Positions 34,422 to 43,909 of a DNA stretch of 64,000 nucleotides are shown one piece after another. The notes beneath the pieces were generated by a model. The model ran no database searches. It saw nothing but the letters and a program-made list of their open reading frames with translations, and was not told where the DNA came from. The number at the start of each line of letters is the position of its first letter. Position 1 is the stretch's first letter. The stretch lies in the NCBI GenBank assembly GCA_050943475.1, contig JBMNPF010000005.1, positions 124,001 through 188,000 of the forward strand, read 5' to 3'. Origin of the DNA: Metaruminococcus_A sp050943475 (GTDB lineage Bacteria; Bacillota; Clostridia; Oscillospirales; Ruminococcaceae). The position numbers and the translations under genes were made by a program.

Positions 34422-34497
34422 TTGCCAAAACGGTTATAATGAAAATAATCCCATCGATCAAATCAGAAACATCTTTGCTTTGAAAGGAGTATAAACC

Positions 34498-35070
34498 ATG
34501 GATTTATCACACTTCAGCTTTCGCAATCCTCCGGCATTTTATCGCGTGGAGGAGGACAAACTTCTTCTGAAAACCGACCCGGAAACCGATTATTGGCAGC
34601 GCACCTGCTATGGTACCGGCGTAGACAACGGGCACGCTTTTCTCACCACGGTCTCCGGTGATTTCACCTTTACTGTCCGCGCCTCTTATGAAAGCGACAC
34701 CCTCTATGACCAGTGCGGTCCAATGGTTTACATCGATTCAGATAACTGGATGAAAGCCTCCATTGAGTTTGAAAAACCCTCCTGCTCCAAACTCGGCAGT
34801 GTTGTGACAAACCTTGGCTATTCCGACTGGGCCACGACCGATATCCCGTTTATTCCCGCCCTTTGGTACCGGCTATCCAAAAAAGGGCAGGATTTCCGGG
34901 TAGAATACTCCTGCAACGGGAAATCCTATACACAAATGCGGATGTTCCATCTTCACAAGGCGGAGGATGCCATTCAGGTCGGCGTTTACGCATGCAGTCC
35001 AATGGTAACCAGCTTTACCGCCGTCTTTGACCGCTTTTCTATGGAGGAATGCGACTGGCGAGAGGCATAA
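34498..35070 (+). CDS. DUF1349 protein (concanavalin A-like fold)
   Basis: 190 residues. Concanavalin A-like beta sandwich of the DUF1349 family, seen from TDPETDYWQRTCYG, then DFTFTVRASYES, DQCGPMVYIDSDNWMKASIE and GVYACSPMVTSFTAVFD. Such proteins have been linked to sugar binding and to regulation of enolase in yeast, but no bacterial role is firm. AAAGGAG precedes the ATG. Cytosolic. Confidence 0.87.
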   Translation: MDLSHFSFRNPPAFYRVEEDKLLLKTDPETDYWQRTCYGTGVDNGHAFLTTVSGDFTFTVRASYESDTLYDQCGPMVYIDSDNWMKASIEFEKPSCSKLGSVVTNLGYSDWATTDIPFIPALWYRLSKKGQDFRVEYSCNGKSYTQMRMFHLHKAEDAIQVGVYACSPMVTSFTAVFDRFSMEECDWREA

Positions 35071-35189
35071 TCCGGCACGCTGCCTGCACGTGGAAACAGT
35101 CGCCGTGTCTCGGGTATTTGACTGCCTACGGCAAAAAGGAGACTGGTTCTACAACCCCATTTTCCACGATTGGTAAAGGAGATTTTTTT

Positions 35190-36041
35190 ATGGAACAGAT
35201 AACACTGCCCGATGGCGCCCTCATTCCCAAACTGGGGCAGGGAACCTGGTATCTCGGGGACGATCCCTCCCGGCGCGCACAGGAGATTGAGGCGCTCCGC
35301 ACCGGGATTTCCTGCGGGATGACCCTGCTTGACTCGGCTGAAATGTACGGAAACGGCCGGGCGGAATCCCTGGTCGGTGAGGCCGTTCAGGGCATCCCGC
35401 GCGAATCTCTCACCCTTGTATCCAAGGTTTATCCGCATCATGCGGGCCGTGCCGATTTGTTTGATTGCTGCGACGCTTCCATCCGCCGGATGAAGGCCGG
35501 CTACCTTGATCTGTACCTGCTGCACTGGCGGGGCAGTATTCCGCTTTCGGAAACGGTTGCCTGCATGGAGGAACTGGTCAAACGGGGCAAGATCCGCCAT
35601 TGGGGCGTTTCCAACTTCGATGTGGACGACATGGAAGAGCTGTTCCGGGTCAAGCACGGTGAAAACTGTGCGGTCAATCAGGTGCTGTACCACCTGGCAT
35701 CACGCGGCGTGGAGTATGACCTGCTCCCTTGGATGCAGCAGCGCGGTGTCCCGCTTATGGCTTATTGCCCGGTCGCACAGGGCGGCAGTCTCCGCCGCGG
35801 CATGCTGGAACATCCTGCCGTTGTGGAGCTGGCAAAACGGCATAGCGCGGCACCCATTCAAATTCTGCTGGCTTTTGTGCTGTCGCGCCCCGGCGTGTTT
35901 GCCATCCCGCGTACCGGAAATCCGGAACACGCACAGCAAAATGCGGAGGCGGCGGCCATCCGGCTGTCCGGTGCGGAGCTGGAACAGCTTGACCGCGCAT
36001 TTCCGCCGCCAAAAGGTAAGGTGTACCTGGATATTGTATAA
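35190..36041 (+). CDS. Aldo/keto reductase
   Basis: 283 residues. Tetrad: Asp and Tyr in LLDSAEMYGNGRAE, Lys in LTLVSKVYP, His in LDLYLLHWRG. C-terminal IPRTGNPEHAQQNAEAA is the NAD(P)H phosphate region. A long in-frame upstream extension lacks a ribosome site, so ATG 35190 behind GGAGATTTTTTT is chosen. Distinct from the aldo/keto reductase at 7820. Likely reduces aldehydes or sugars; substrate unknown. Confidence 0.9.
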   Translation: MEQITLPDGALIPKLGQGTWYLGDDPSRRAQEIEALRTGISCGMTLLDSAEMYGNGRAESLVGEAVQGIPRESLTLVSKVYPHHAGRADLFDCCDASIRRMKAGYLDLYLLHWRGSIPLSETVACMEELVKRGKIRHWGVSNFDVDDMEELFRVKHGENCAVNQVLYHLASRGVEYDLLPWMQQRGVPLMAYCPVAQGGSLRRGMLEHPAVVELAKRHSAAPIQILLAFVLSRPGVFAIPRTGNPEHAQQNAEAAAIRLSGAELEQLDRAFPPPKGKVYLDIV

Positions 36042-36044
36042 AAT

Positions 36045-36145
36045 GAAAAGCGCATGGACAAAAAGAAATTCCGGATTCAGCCTGTTTGGGCCGTCGGAAA
36101 ACGACACCGCACAATCTGCGGCGGCGCCCTGTCCATACGCTTTTC
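36045..36145. other. Structured intergenic element with a long outer stem
   Basis: Outer arms AAAAGCGCATGGACA (36046-36060) and TGTCCATACGCTTTT (36130-36144), one mismatch. Inner hairpins are GTCG-GAAAA-CGAC and CCGCA-CAATC-TGCGG, with a T-run following. It may be an unusually large shared terminator of the convergent genes or a small structured RNA. Confidence 0.45.
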
Positions 36146-36149
36146 TTTT

Positions 36150-36374
36150 TTACTGCTGGGTCGGACCGCCCTGTTTGAGCATTTGGTCTACAACCTGCTG
36201 CAATTCCTGTGCGTTTGAAAACGTCACACCGGACTGCTTGATGTTTTCCTGCAAAAATGTCGGCAGTGCGGCAAAACGCTGGTCAAGCTGTGCGTCGTTG
36301 TTCGGCTGGCTTGCGCTGTTCTGCGCGTTCGGCTGGGTTTTCATCGCCAGATTTTTTTGGATAATCGGATTCAT
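36150..36374 (-). CDS. Small protein of unknown function
   Basis: 74 residues from ATG 36374, which has GGAGGTGG eight bases upstream. Polar N-terminus rich in Asn and Gln (KTQPNAQNSASQPNNDAQ), then a helical second half (LDQRFAALPTFLQENIKQSG, LQQVVDQMLKQGG). No signal, no known domain. The strong ribosome site makes it likely real. Confidence 0.6.
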   Translation of the reverse strand: MNPIIQKNLAMKTQPNAQNSASQPNNDAQLDQRFAALPTFLQENIKQSGVTFSNAQELQQVVDQMLKQGGPTQQ

Positions 36375-36529
36375 GTTTGATTCCACCTCCAATGTTATTG
36401 TCTGCCGCTTTATGGAAAACAACCGTAGAAAAGATTGGCAATCCTGAATCCTTTTTCATGTGATGAACGGTTATATTTCAAAACAGTGCGGGCAAACTAG
36501 CAATAGACCAAAAAAGGAGGAGAATTTTT

Positions 36530-36703
36530 ATGTACCAGAACAGCAAATGTAATCAGAGTATTAAATGCACAGTCCAGCAGTGTGCAAACCATGCGCAGCA
36601 GGAAAACTACTGCTCGCTTGAATGCATCACCGTGGGTACCCACGAAATGAACCCCACAGTTGTTCAGTGCACCGACTGTGAGTCCTTTGTCCCCAAGAAA
36701 TAA
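36530..36703 (+). CDS. DUF1540 mini-protein, Cys-rich
   Basis: 57 residues. The eight Cys in KCNQSIKCTVQQC, YCSLECITVGTHE and QCTDCESF match DUF1540, a small presumed metal-binding family common in Clostridia. GGAGGAG lies eight bases before the ATG. Function unknown. A terminator follows directly and separates it from rex. Confidence 0.87.
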   Translation: MYQNSKCNQSIKCTVQQCANHAQQENYCSLECITVGTHEMNPTVVQCTDCESFVPKK

Positions 36704-36708
36704 GGACG

Positions 36709-36745
36709 AAAAAGCCGTTTTCCAAATTTGGAAAACGGCTTTTTT
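36709..36745. terminator. Bidirectional terminator
   Basis: AAAGCCGTTTTCC pairs with GGAAAACGGCTTT around AAATTT, with T-runs on both strands. Shared by DUF1540 and rex. Confidence 0.85.
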
Positions 36746-36777
36746 CTTTTACCTTTTTTTATTGTCCGCTAAGCAAA

Positions 36778-37416
36778 TTATTTCAAAATTTCATTGACAC
36801 GGTAGCACAGCGTCATCAGACTGTCGCTCAAGTGAACATTTTCCACCACAATATCGTCGTAACTGAGGGTTAAATCAAAATGACTGAAATTCCAGAACCC
36901 TTTTACTCCAAGTTTTACCAGCTTTTCTGCAATTACCTTTGCCGCTTCTTTCGGAATACAGAGCACCGCAATTTTCGGCTGGTTTTTCTTGCAGAATTCT
37001 TCAATTTCATCACTGTGCATAATGGTCACACTGCCAATTTTGGTACCAATCAGCTCTGGTTTAACGTCAAACGCGCCAATTAAGTTGAAACCGCGTTTTT
37101 CAAAATCAATGTGATTGGCAATCGCTTCGCCAAGGTTGCCTACACCAATGAGTATGCAGTTGTGAATCTTGTTCAGGCCAAGAATATTTGCAATTTCTTC
37201 GTGCAGGTCCTTTACATTGTAGCCATATCCCTGCTGTCCAAACCCGCCAAAGCAGTTTAAGTCCTGCCGGATTTGCGATGCGGTCAACTGCATCAAATCA
37301 GAGAGCTCACGGGATGAAATACGGGTTTTCCCTTCGTTGAGCAGTTCGCTCAAAAAACGGTAATACCGCGGAAGCCTCCGAATGACTGAAATTGAAACCG
37401 CAGATTTATGAGACAT
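36778..37416 (-). CDS. rex: Redox-sensing transcriptional repressor Rex
   Basis: 212 residues. The N-terminal winged helix (AVSISVIRRLPRYYRFLSEL to ISSRELSDLMQLTASQIRQD) binds operator DNA; the C-terminal Rossmann domain holds LIGVGNLGEAIA, the NAD(H) loop, and FNLIGAFDVKPE. Rex represses fermentation and energy genes at low NADH/NAD+. ATG 37416 has GAAAGGTGG upstream; a GTG four codons earlier is weaker. It sits downstream of icd, in the same direction, with a gap of about 110 bases. Confidence 0.95.
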   Translation of the reverse strand: MSHKSAVSISVIRRLPRYYRFLSELLNEGKTRISSRELSDLMQLTASQIRQDLNCFGGFGQQGYGYNVKDLHEEIANILGLNKIHNCILIGVGNLGEAIANHIDFEKRGFNLIGAFDVKPELIGTKIGSVTIMHSDEIEEFCKKNQPKIAVLCIPKEAAKVIAEKLVKLGVKGFWNFSHFDLTLSYDDIVVENVHLSDSLMTLCYRVNEILK

Positions 37417-37529
37417 TGTAATAGCCACCTTTCAAAAGATAGAACAGCAGCAATACATAGTCAGTTGATGATGCAGGGGATGGTGTAACTGTGTACTGAT
37501 ACCGGGAGCCGCATTACCGCGGCAGGGGA

Positions 37530-38741
37530 TTAAAGGGACTCCTGTAAACGCTTGTTGACTTCGCTCAGGAATTCCTCGGTGTTGACCTTGCGTTTATTCG
37601 ACAGTTTGGAAAGCGCGTACAGGTCGCCGGTCATAATACCGTCTTCAATCGTTTTAACAGTTGCCGCTTCCAGTTTGTCTGCAAAGCCAACCAAATCAGC
37701 CAGACCGTCAAGCTCGCCGCGTTTGCGCAGCGCACCGGTCCATGCAAAAAGGGTAGCCGCCGAGTTGGTGGAGGTCTCTTCACCCTTAAGGTGTTTGTAA
37801 TAGTGACGGGTTACGGTACCGTGCGCCGCCTCATATTCATATTTGCCATCCGGGGAAACAAGAACCGAGGTCATCATGCCCAGACTGCCGAATGCAGTCG
37901 CAACCATGTCAGACATCACGTCGCCGTCGTAGTTCTTGCAAGCCCAAATATAGCCGCCATCCGAACGGACAGTGCGGGAAACTACGTCGTCAATCAGGGT
38001 GTAGAAGTATTCAAGCCCTGCGGCGTCAAATTTCTCTTTGTATTCCGCGTCAAAAATTTCCTGGAAAATATCTTTGAAGCGGTGGTCATATTTCTTGGAA
38101 ATGGTGTCTTTGGTTGCAAACCAGACGTCCTGCTTAATGTCCAGCGCATAGTTAAAGCAGGTGCGTGCAAAGCTCGCTATGCTTGCGTCCAAGTTATGTA
38201 CACCCTGCACAACGCCCGGGCCTTTGTACTCATGGATTAGCTGCCGGGTTTCGTTGCCGTCTTTGTCGGTGACCACAAGCTCTGCCTTGCTGCCGGCGTC
38301 AACCACCATTTCGGTGTTTTTGTAAATATCGCCATAAGCATGACGCGCAATGGTAATCGGTTTGGTCCAGTTTGGGATATACGGGGTAATTCCCTTGACG
38401 ATGATCGGCCCGCGGAAGACGGTGCCGTCCAAAATCGCACGAATGGTCCCATTCGGGGATTTCCACATCTCAGAGAGGTTGTACTCCTCCACACGCTGGG
38501 CGTTCGGGGTGATGGTCGCGCATTTGACCGCAACGCCGTATTTCTTGGTCGCTTCGGCCGAATCAATTGTGACCTGATCCTTAGTCTCCTCGCGGTGTTT
38601 CAGGCCAAGGTCGTAATACTCGGTTTTCAGGTCAATGTATGGGGTCAACAGCATGTCTTTGATCATCTGCCAGATGATCCGGGTCATTTCATCCCCGTCC
38701 ATCTCGACGAGAGGGGTTTTCATCTGAATTTTGTCAGCCAT
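37530..38741 (-). CDS. icd: NADP-type isocitrate dehydrogenase
   Basis: 403 residues, the homodimeric eukaryote-like type II class. Motifs: VEMDGDEMTRIIW near the N-terminus, VKCATITPNAQRVEEY, SPNGTIRAIL and DDVVSRTVRSDGGYIWACKN. The NADPH-binding region is around GTVTRHYY. Oxidises isocitrate to 2-oxoglutarate, here probably feeding glutamate synthesis and NADPH supply. ATG behind AGGAGG. It lies 32 bases downstream of acn in the same direction, so the two very likely form one transcript. Confidence 0.95.
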   Translation of the reverse strand: MADKIQMKTPLVEMDGDEMTRIIWQMIKDMLLTPYIDLKTEYYDLGLKHREETKDQVTIDSAEATKKYGVAVKCATITPNAQRVEEYNLSEMWKSPNGTIRAILDGTVFRGPIIVKGITPYIPNWTKPITIARHAYGDIYKNTEMVVDAGSKAELVVTDKDGNETRQLIHEYKGPGVVQGVHNLDASIASFARTCFNYALDIKQDVWFATKDTISKKYDHRFKDIFQEIFDAEYKEKFDAAGLEYFYTLIDDVVSRTVRSDGGYIWACKNYDGDVMSDMVATAFGSLGMMTSVLVSPDGKYEYEAAHGTVTRHYYKHLKGEETSTNSAATLFAWTGALRKRGELDGLADLVGFADKLEAATVKTIEDGIMTGDLYALSKLSNKRKVNTEEFLSEVNKRLQESL

Positions 38742-38773
38742 CGTACAGTCCTCCTTTTGGTAGCGGCACAGAA

Positions 38774-40705
38774 TTAGCCTTGCGCCTTGGTATAGTTGAG
38801 AAGCCCGCCGGCAAGCAGAATGTCTTTTGCACGGCCGGAGAGATCGTAAACAGCCTCAATGCTGTCCCCAGTGGTCAGATTCTTGACTACGAGCGGCTTA
38901 TCCGCCTTGATGCTCTCGCGAATGTCGCCAATTTCAAGGCTGTCGCCCTGCGAAATTTTGTCGTAGTCCGCTTCATTTTTAAAGGTCAGCGGCAGAATGC
39001 CCGCATTGATGAGGTTTGCAATGTGAATGCGCGCAAAGCTCTTAACCAGCACCGCCTTGATGCCGAGGTAGAGCGGAACCAGCGCCGCGTGCTCACGGGA
39101 GGAACCCTGCCCGTAGTTGGAGCCGCCGACTACAATGCCTTTTCCGGCTGCCTTTGCCCGCTCCGAGAAGGTCGGGTCGCAGACTGCAAAGCAATACTGG
39201 GAAAGGTAAGGAATGTTGGAACGGTAGGGCAGAATCTTGGAACCTGCCGGCATGATGTGGTCGGTCGTAATGTTGTCCTCCACCTTGAGGATAACATCCG
39301 CAGCAACGGTGTCGCCAACCGGCTCGGCAATCGGGAACTCCTTGATGTTCGGCCCGCGCAGGATTTCCACATCCTTCGCTTCCTCCGGGGAGGCAGGCGG
39401 AACGATCATGTTGTCGTTAATCAGGAATTTTTCCGGAATTTGAACATCCGGCATTTCGCCCAAAGTGGTCGGATCGGTGAGTACGCCGGTCAGGGCGGAA
39501 ATTGCCGCCGTCTCCGGGCTTACCAGATAAATGCCCGCATCCGCCGTGCCGGAACGGCCCAGGAAGTTGCGGTTGAAGGTGCGCAGAGAAATTCCCTTGG
39601 AATTCGGGGACTGTCCCATGCCGATGCAAGGGCCGCAGGCGCATTCCAGAATGCGTGCACCGGCTGCAATCAGGATGGCGAGCGCACCATTTTCTGCCAA
39701 CATGTTAAAGACCTGCTTGGAGCCCGGCGCAATCGCAAGGCTGACGTCCGGGTGAACAGTTTTGCCCTTGAGGATATGTGCAACCCGCATCAGGTCAAGG
39801 TAAGACGAGTTGGTGCAGGAACCAATGCAGACCTGATCCACTTTAATCGCACCAATTTCGGTAACCGGTTTGACGTTGTCCGGGCTGTGCGGGCAGGCCG
39901 CAAGCGGAACCAGCTCAGAGAGGTTGATATTGACTTCTTTGTCGTAAACGGCATCCGCGTCGGCGGCCATCGGGGTGAAGTCTGCTTCACGGCCCTGCGC
40001 CTTCAGGAATGCGTGGGTAATTTCATCCGCCGGGAAAATGGAGGTGGTAGCCCCCAGTTCAGCGCCCATGTTGGTGATGGTGGAACGCTCCGGAACCGAA
40101 AGGGTCTTGACGCCTTCGCCGCAGTATTCAATCACGTTGCCAACGCCGCCCTTGACCGAAAGAATTTCCAAAACCTTGAGGATGACATCCTTGGCGGCGA
40201 CCCACGGGCGCAGCTTGCCGGTGAGGTTGACCTTTACAACGTTCGGGTAGGTGATGTAGTATGCGCCGCCGCCCATTGCGACCGCTACGTCAAGACCGCC
40301 TGCACCAAATGCAAGGGAGCCAATGCCGCCCGCCGTCGGGGTATGGGAGTCGGAACCAATCAGCGTTTTGCCCGGAATGGCAAACCGCTCCAAATGAATC
40401 TGGTGGCAAATGCCGTTGCCGGGACGTGAAAAGTAAATACCGTGTTTCTTTGCAATCGACCCAATGAACCGGTGGTCGTCCGCATTTTCAAAGCCGGACT
40501 GAAGGGTATTGTGGTCAATGTAAGCCACCGAGCGTTCGGTTTTCACCCGTTCCACACCCATTGCCTCAAATTCAAGATAAGCCATGGTACCGGTTGCGTC
40601 CTGTGTTAAAGTCTGGTCAATTCTCAGCCCAACTTCGGTGCCTTTGACCGGCTTACCGTCTACAATATGGGCGTCCAGAATTTTTTCCGTTAATGTTTTT
40701 CCCAC
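38774..40705 (-). CDS. acn: Aconitate hydratase
   Basis: 643 residues. A [4Fe-4S] enzyme that converts citrate to isocitrate. Cluster Cys: CIGSCTNSSYLDL and CACGPCIGMGQ. Substrate motifs GSDSHTPTAGG and YGQGSSREHAALVPLYLG are present. GTG 40705 starts the family-like MGKTLTEKILDAH and follows GAAAGATGG; a TTG seven codons earlier is weaker. First gene of an acn-icd-(rex) unit; promoter at 40800-40828. Confidence 0.95.
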   Translation of the reverse strand: MGKTLTEKILDAHIVDGKPVKGTEVGLRIDQTLTQDATGTMAYLEFEAMGVERVKTERSVAYIDHNTLQSGFENADDHRFIGSIAKKHGIYFSRPGNGICHQIHLERFAIPGKTLIGSDSHTPTAGGIGSLAFGAGGLDVAVAMGGGAYYITYPNVVKVNLTGKLRPWVAAKDVILKVLEILSVKGGVGNVIEYCGEGVKTLSVPERSTITNMGAELGATTSIFPADEITHAFLKAQGREADFTPMAADADAVYDKEVNINLSELVPLAACPHSPDNVKPVTEIGAIKVDQVCIGSCTNSSYLDLMRVAHILKGKTVHPDVSLAIAPGSKQVFNMLAENGALAILIAAGARILECACGPCIGMGQSPNSKGISLRTFNRNFLGRSGTADAGIYLVSPETAAISALTGVLTDPTTLGEMPDVQIPEKFLINDNMIVPPASPEEAKDVEILRGPNIKEFPIAEPVGDTVAADVILKVEDNITTDHIMPAGSKILPYRSNIPYLSQYCFAVCDPTFSERAKAAGKGIVVGGSNYGQGSSREHAALVPLYLGIKAVLVKSFARIHIANLINAGILPLTFKNEADYDKISQGDSLEIGDIRESIKADKPLVVKNLTTGDSIEAVYDLSGRAKDILLAGGLLNYTKAQG

Positions 40706-40799
40706 GTTTGCACCATCTTTCTTCAAATCTGTTCACGGTTGTTTTGCCGCTTAAAAACGGCGCTGAATTTTCCTGTTTTCCGTTGATTCAATAATACCC

Positions 40800-40828
40800 A
40801 TTTTAATGTATTTTGAAAAGATTGTCAA
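40800..40828 (-). promoter_or_regulatory. Promoter of acn
   Basis: On the minus strand TTGACA (40828-40823), 17-base spacer, TAAAAT (40805-40800). Confidence 0.65.
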
Positions 40829-40872
40829 GATTTAGTCAATATCCGCAGGCTGGATTTTACAGGGATTTCGGA

Positions 40873-40900
40873 TTGACATTATAAATAGGAATGATATAAT
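40873..40900 (+). promoter_or_regulatory. Promoter of the activase-dehydratase pair
   Basis: TTGACA (40873-40878), 16-base spacer, TATAAT (40895-40900). Confidence 0.7.
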
Positions 40901-40962
40901 ATTTTAGTTAAGACTATTGAAGTTAAGACAGTGTGAAGATTCTGTTCCACGGGAGGAAAGCT

Positions 40963-43893
40963 ATGGCTTATCGCATTGGTTTGGATATCGGTTCTACCAC
41001 CATCAAGTGTGCGGTGCTCGATGCGAAAGACCAAATCGTTTATAAATCCTACGAACGGCATATGGCCAAGGTGACCGAGAAAGCAGTCGCTCTCATTCGC
41101 TCGATCGATGAAAATATTGTCCGCGGAGAGCCGTGCCGTATTGTCATTACCGGTTCCGCAGGGCTTGGGGTGTCCCAGAGCAGCGGGGTCGAATTCGTGC
41201 AGGAAGTTTACGCCACACAGGTCTGTATGCAGCATATGATTCCGGATGCCGACGTCGTCATCGAACTCGGCGGAGAAGACGCAAAAATTCTCTTCCTCAC
41301 CGGCGGAACCGAGGTGCGCATGAACGGGAGCTGTGCCGGCGGCACCGGTGCCTTTATCGACCAGATGGCAACCCTGCTCGGCGTCACCACCGGGGAGCTT
41401 GACGAACTCTCCCGGAATTACGAAAAAATATACACCATTGCGTCCCGCTGCGGCGTGTTCGCAAAGAGCGACATTCAGCCGCTCCTCAATCAGGGTGCGC
41501 GCAAGAGCGACATTGCGGCAAGTATCTTTCAGTCAGTTGTCAACCAGACGGTCGGCGGCCTGTCGCAGGGCCGGGATATTGCCGGAAAGGTCGTCTTTCT
41601 CGGCGGTCCGCTCACCTTTTTGCAGGGCTTGCGCGAACGCTTCCTAGACACGCTCCAGCTTGGAGACAACGCCGTTTTCCCGGAGGATGCCCAGTACTAC
41701 ATTGCGCTCGGCGCCGCATTTTACGCAGGCTCGCTGGAGCCGGTCCGGCTACAGGAGGTTTTGCGGGAAATCAAAGAAGCCAAGCCGGCTGAACGGGATT
41801 CCTCCATCCCGCCGCTTTTTGCGGACCAGCAGGAGTACGATGCCTTCCTTGCCCGCCACAACCGGGCGAGTGTTAAGCGGGTGCCGCTTACAGAGTATTC
41901 CGGCGACGCCTACCTTGGTGTAGACGCCGGTTCCACCACCACCAAGCTCGTTTTGATTTCGCCGGACGGCGACATTCTCTATGAGTCCTACACCTCCAAC
42001 AGCGGCAATCCTGTTCCGCTGGTCAAAAAAGCGCTGGAGGAGATTTACCGTGTAGCCGGTGACCGGGTGCGGATCAAAGGCGCAACCGCCACCGGCTACG
42101 GTGAGGAACTCATCAAAAATGCGTTCCATATCGACTACGGCATTGTCGAGACGATTGCACATTTTACAGCCGCCCGTTATTTCAACCCCGGCGTCGATTT
42201 TATCATCGACATCGGCGGGCAGGACATCAAGTGCTTTAAGATTAGAAACGGCGCCATTGACAGCATCATGCTCAACGAGGCCTGCTCCTCCGGCTGCGGC
42301 TCCTTTATTGAAACCTTTGCCCATGCATTGGGCTTCAAAGCGGAGGAGTTTGCGAAGTTTGGCCTGTTTGCGGAACACCCGGTCGATCTCGGCTCCCGCT
42401 GCACCGTCTTTATGAACAGTTCGGTCAAGCAGGCACAGAAGGATGGCGCAACCGTCGGCGACATCGCCGCGGGACTAGCGGTCAGCGTCGTCAAAAACGC
42501 GCTGTATAAGGTCATCCGTGCCAATTCCACCAAGGAGCTCGGCAGTCACATCGTGGTGCAGGGCGGCACTTTCCTCAATGACGCGGTACTCCGCGCCTTT
42601 GAACGCGAGGTCAGGGCCGAAGTGGTCCGTCCCTCGATTGCAGGGCTCATGGGCGCTTACGGCGCGGCGCTTTATGCCCAAAGCCACTCCAAAGAGCGTT
42701 CCGATACCATCGGCTTGGCGGATTTGGCGGCCTTCAGCCACGAGGTTTCGGTCATTACCTGCAAAGGCTGCACCAACCACTGCAAGCTCACCGTCAACAA
42801 ATTTGCAGACGGCGGGCGCTACATCTCTGGCAACAAGTGCGAGAAGCCGCTTGGTCTCCAGAAGGCCGAGGGCGGCTACAATGCTTTTCAGTATAAATAT
42901 GATTATCTGCACAGCCTGAAGGGCGTGCCGGGGCCGCGCGGAAAAATCGGTATCCCAATGGGCCTGAATATGTATGAAAACCTGCCGTTCTGGCATGCGT
43001 TTTTCACTTCGCTCGGCTTTGAGGTCGTGCTCTCGCCGCGCAGCGACCGTAAGCTGTATGAAAAGGGCCAGCATACCATCCCGTCGGATACCGTCTGCTA
43101 TCCCGCCAAGCTGTTGCATGGCCACGTGGAGGCTCTGTTGGACGAGGGGGTTCCGACCATATTTTACCCCTGTATGTCATACAATTTTGACGAGGGCCTT
43201 TCCGACAACAACTACAACTGTCCGGTTGTCGCCTATTACCCGGAGGTCATTGGCGCAAACATCAAGCGGCTGTCCGAAGTTCAGTTTATTAAGGATTACC
43301 TTGGCCTGCACCGCCGCAAGGATTTTATTAAAAAAGCCCATGACGTCTTCAACCAGTATTTCTCGGTTTCTCAGGCGGAAATCAAGACCGCTGCGGAAAA
43401 GGCGTATACCGCTTATGAGGATTACCGCAGCATGCTCTATGAATATGGGCAGATGGTTATTGACGAAGCAGAACATTCCGGCAAAACGGTGATTGTACTT
43501 GCCGGTCGTCCGTACCACATCGATCCGGAAATTAACCACGGCATCGACCTGCTGGTGCGCAGCTTCGGCGTCTCGGTGCTCACCGAGGATTGCCTGACCC
43601 TGCACGCGGACAAGAAAAAGGCGAAGGTTTTAAACCAGTGGACCTACCATGCACGGCTTTATGCCGCCGCCCATTATGTGGGCACACATGACTGCCTTCA
43701 GCTCGTACAGCTTGTTTCCTTCGGCTGCGGGCTGGATGCCATTACCGCCGACGAGGTCCGCGAAATCCTTGAAAGCTATGGTAAACTGTATACCCAAATC
43801 AAAATCGACGAGGTCACAAACCTCGGTGCAGTGAAGATCCGCCTGCGCAGTCTGTTCGCATATCTTGACGCAAACAGGCAGGCAAAGGCCTGA
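40963..43893 (+). CDS. Large acyl-CoA dehydratase activase-related protein (two ASKHA domains plus DUF2229)
   Basis: 976 residues. Two BadF/HgdC-type ATPase domains in tandem: the first (1-265) with GLDIGSTTIKCAVLD, NGSCAGGTGAFIDQ and ASRCGVFAKSD, the second (about 320-580) with GVDAGSTTTKLVLI, NEACSSGCGSFIET and GSRCTVFMNSS. Each has the Cys pair that holds a bridging [4Fe-4S] cluster in HgdC. Then a DUF2229 region starting CKGCTNHCKLTV, with more Cys. HgdC uses ATP to pump an electron into its dehydratase; the partner gene is directly downstream. GGGAGGAAAG precedes ATG 40963. Substrate unknown. Confidence 0.9.
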   Translation: MAYRIGLDIGSTTIKCAVLDAKDQIVYKSYERHMAKVTEKAVALIRSIDENIVRGEPCRIVITGSAGLGVSQSSGVEFVQEVYATQVCMQHMIPDADVVIELGGEDAKILFLTGGTEVRMNGSCAGGTGAFIDQMATLLGVTTGELDELSRNYEKIYTIASRCGVFAKSDIQPLLNQGARKSDIAASIFQSVVNQTVGGLSQGRDIAGKVVFLGGPLTFLQGLRERFLDTLQLGDNAVFPEDAQYYIALGAAFYAGSLEPVRLQEVLREIKEAKPAERDSSIPPLFADQQEYDAFLARHNRASVKRVPLTEYSGDAYLGVDAGSTTTKLVLISPDGDILYESYTSNSGNPVPLVKKALEEIYRVAGDRVRIKGATATGYGEELIKNAFHIDYGIVETIAHFTAARYFNPGVDFIIDIGGQDIKCFKIRNGAIDSIMLNEACSSGCGSFIETFAHALGFKAEEFAKFGLFAEHPVDLGSRCTVFMNSSVKQAQKDGATVGDIAAGLAVSVVKNALYKVIRANSTKELGSHIVVQGGTFLNDAVLRAFEREVRAEVVRPSIAGLMGAYGAALYAQSHSKERSDTIGLADLAAFSHEVSVITCKGCTNHCKLTVNKFADGGRYISGNKCEKPLGLQKAEGGYNAFQYKYDYLHSLKGVPGPRGKIGIPMGLNMYENLPFWHAFFTSLGFEVVLSPRSDRKLYEKGQHTIPSDTVCYPAKLLHGHVEALLDEGVPTIFYPCMSYNFDEGLSDNNYNCPVVAYYPEVIGANIKRLSEVQFIKDYLGLHRRKDFIKKAHDVFNQYFSVSQAEIKTAAEKAYTAYEDYRSMLYEYGQMVIDEAEHSGKTVIVLAGRPYHIDPEINHGIDLLVRSFGVSVLTEDCLTLHADKKKAKVLNQWTYHARLYAAAHYVGTHDCLQLVQLVSFGCGLDAITADEVREILESYGKLYTQIKIDEVTNLGAVKIRLRSLFAYLDANRQAKA

Positions 43894-43909
43894 GAAAAGA
43901 GGCGAAACT

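Noticed and set aside
38780..40429. 549-residue plus-strand frame opposite aconitase
   Set aside because: It results from GC-rich codon use of acn on the other strand; composition is Arg/Asn/Val-biased and no motif is present.
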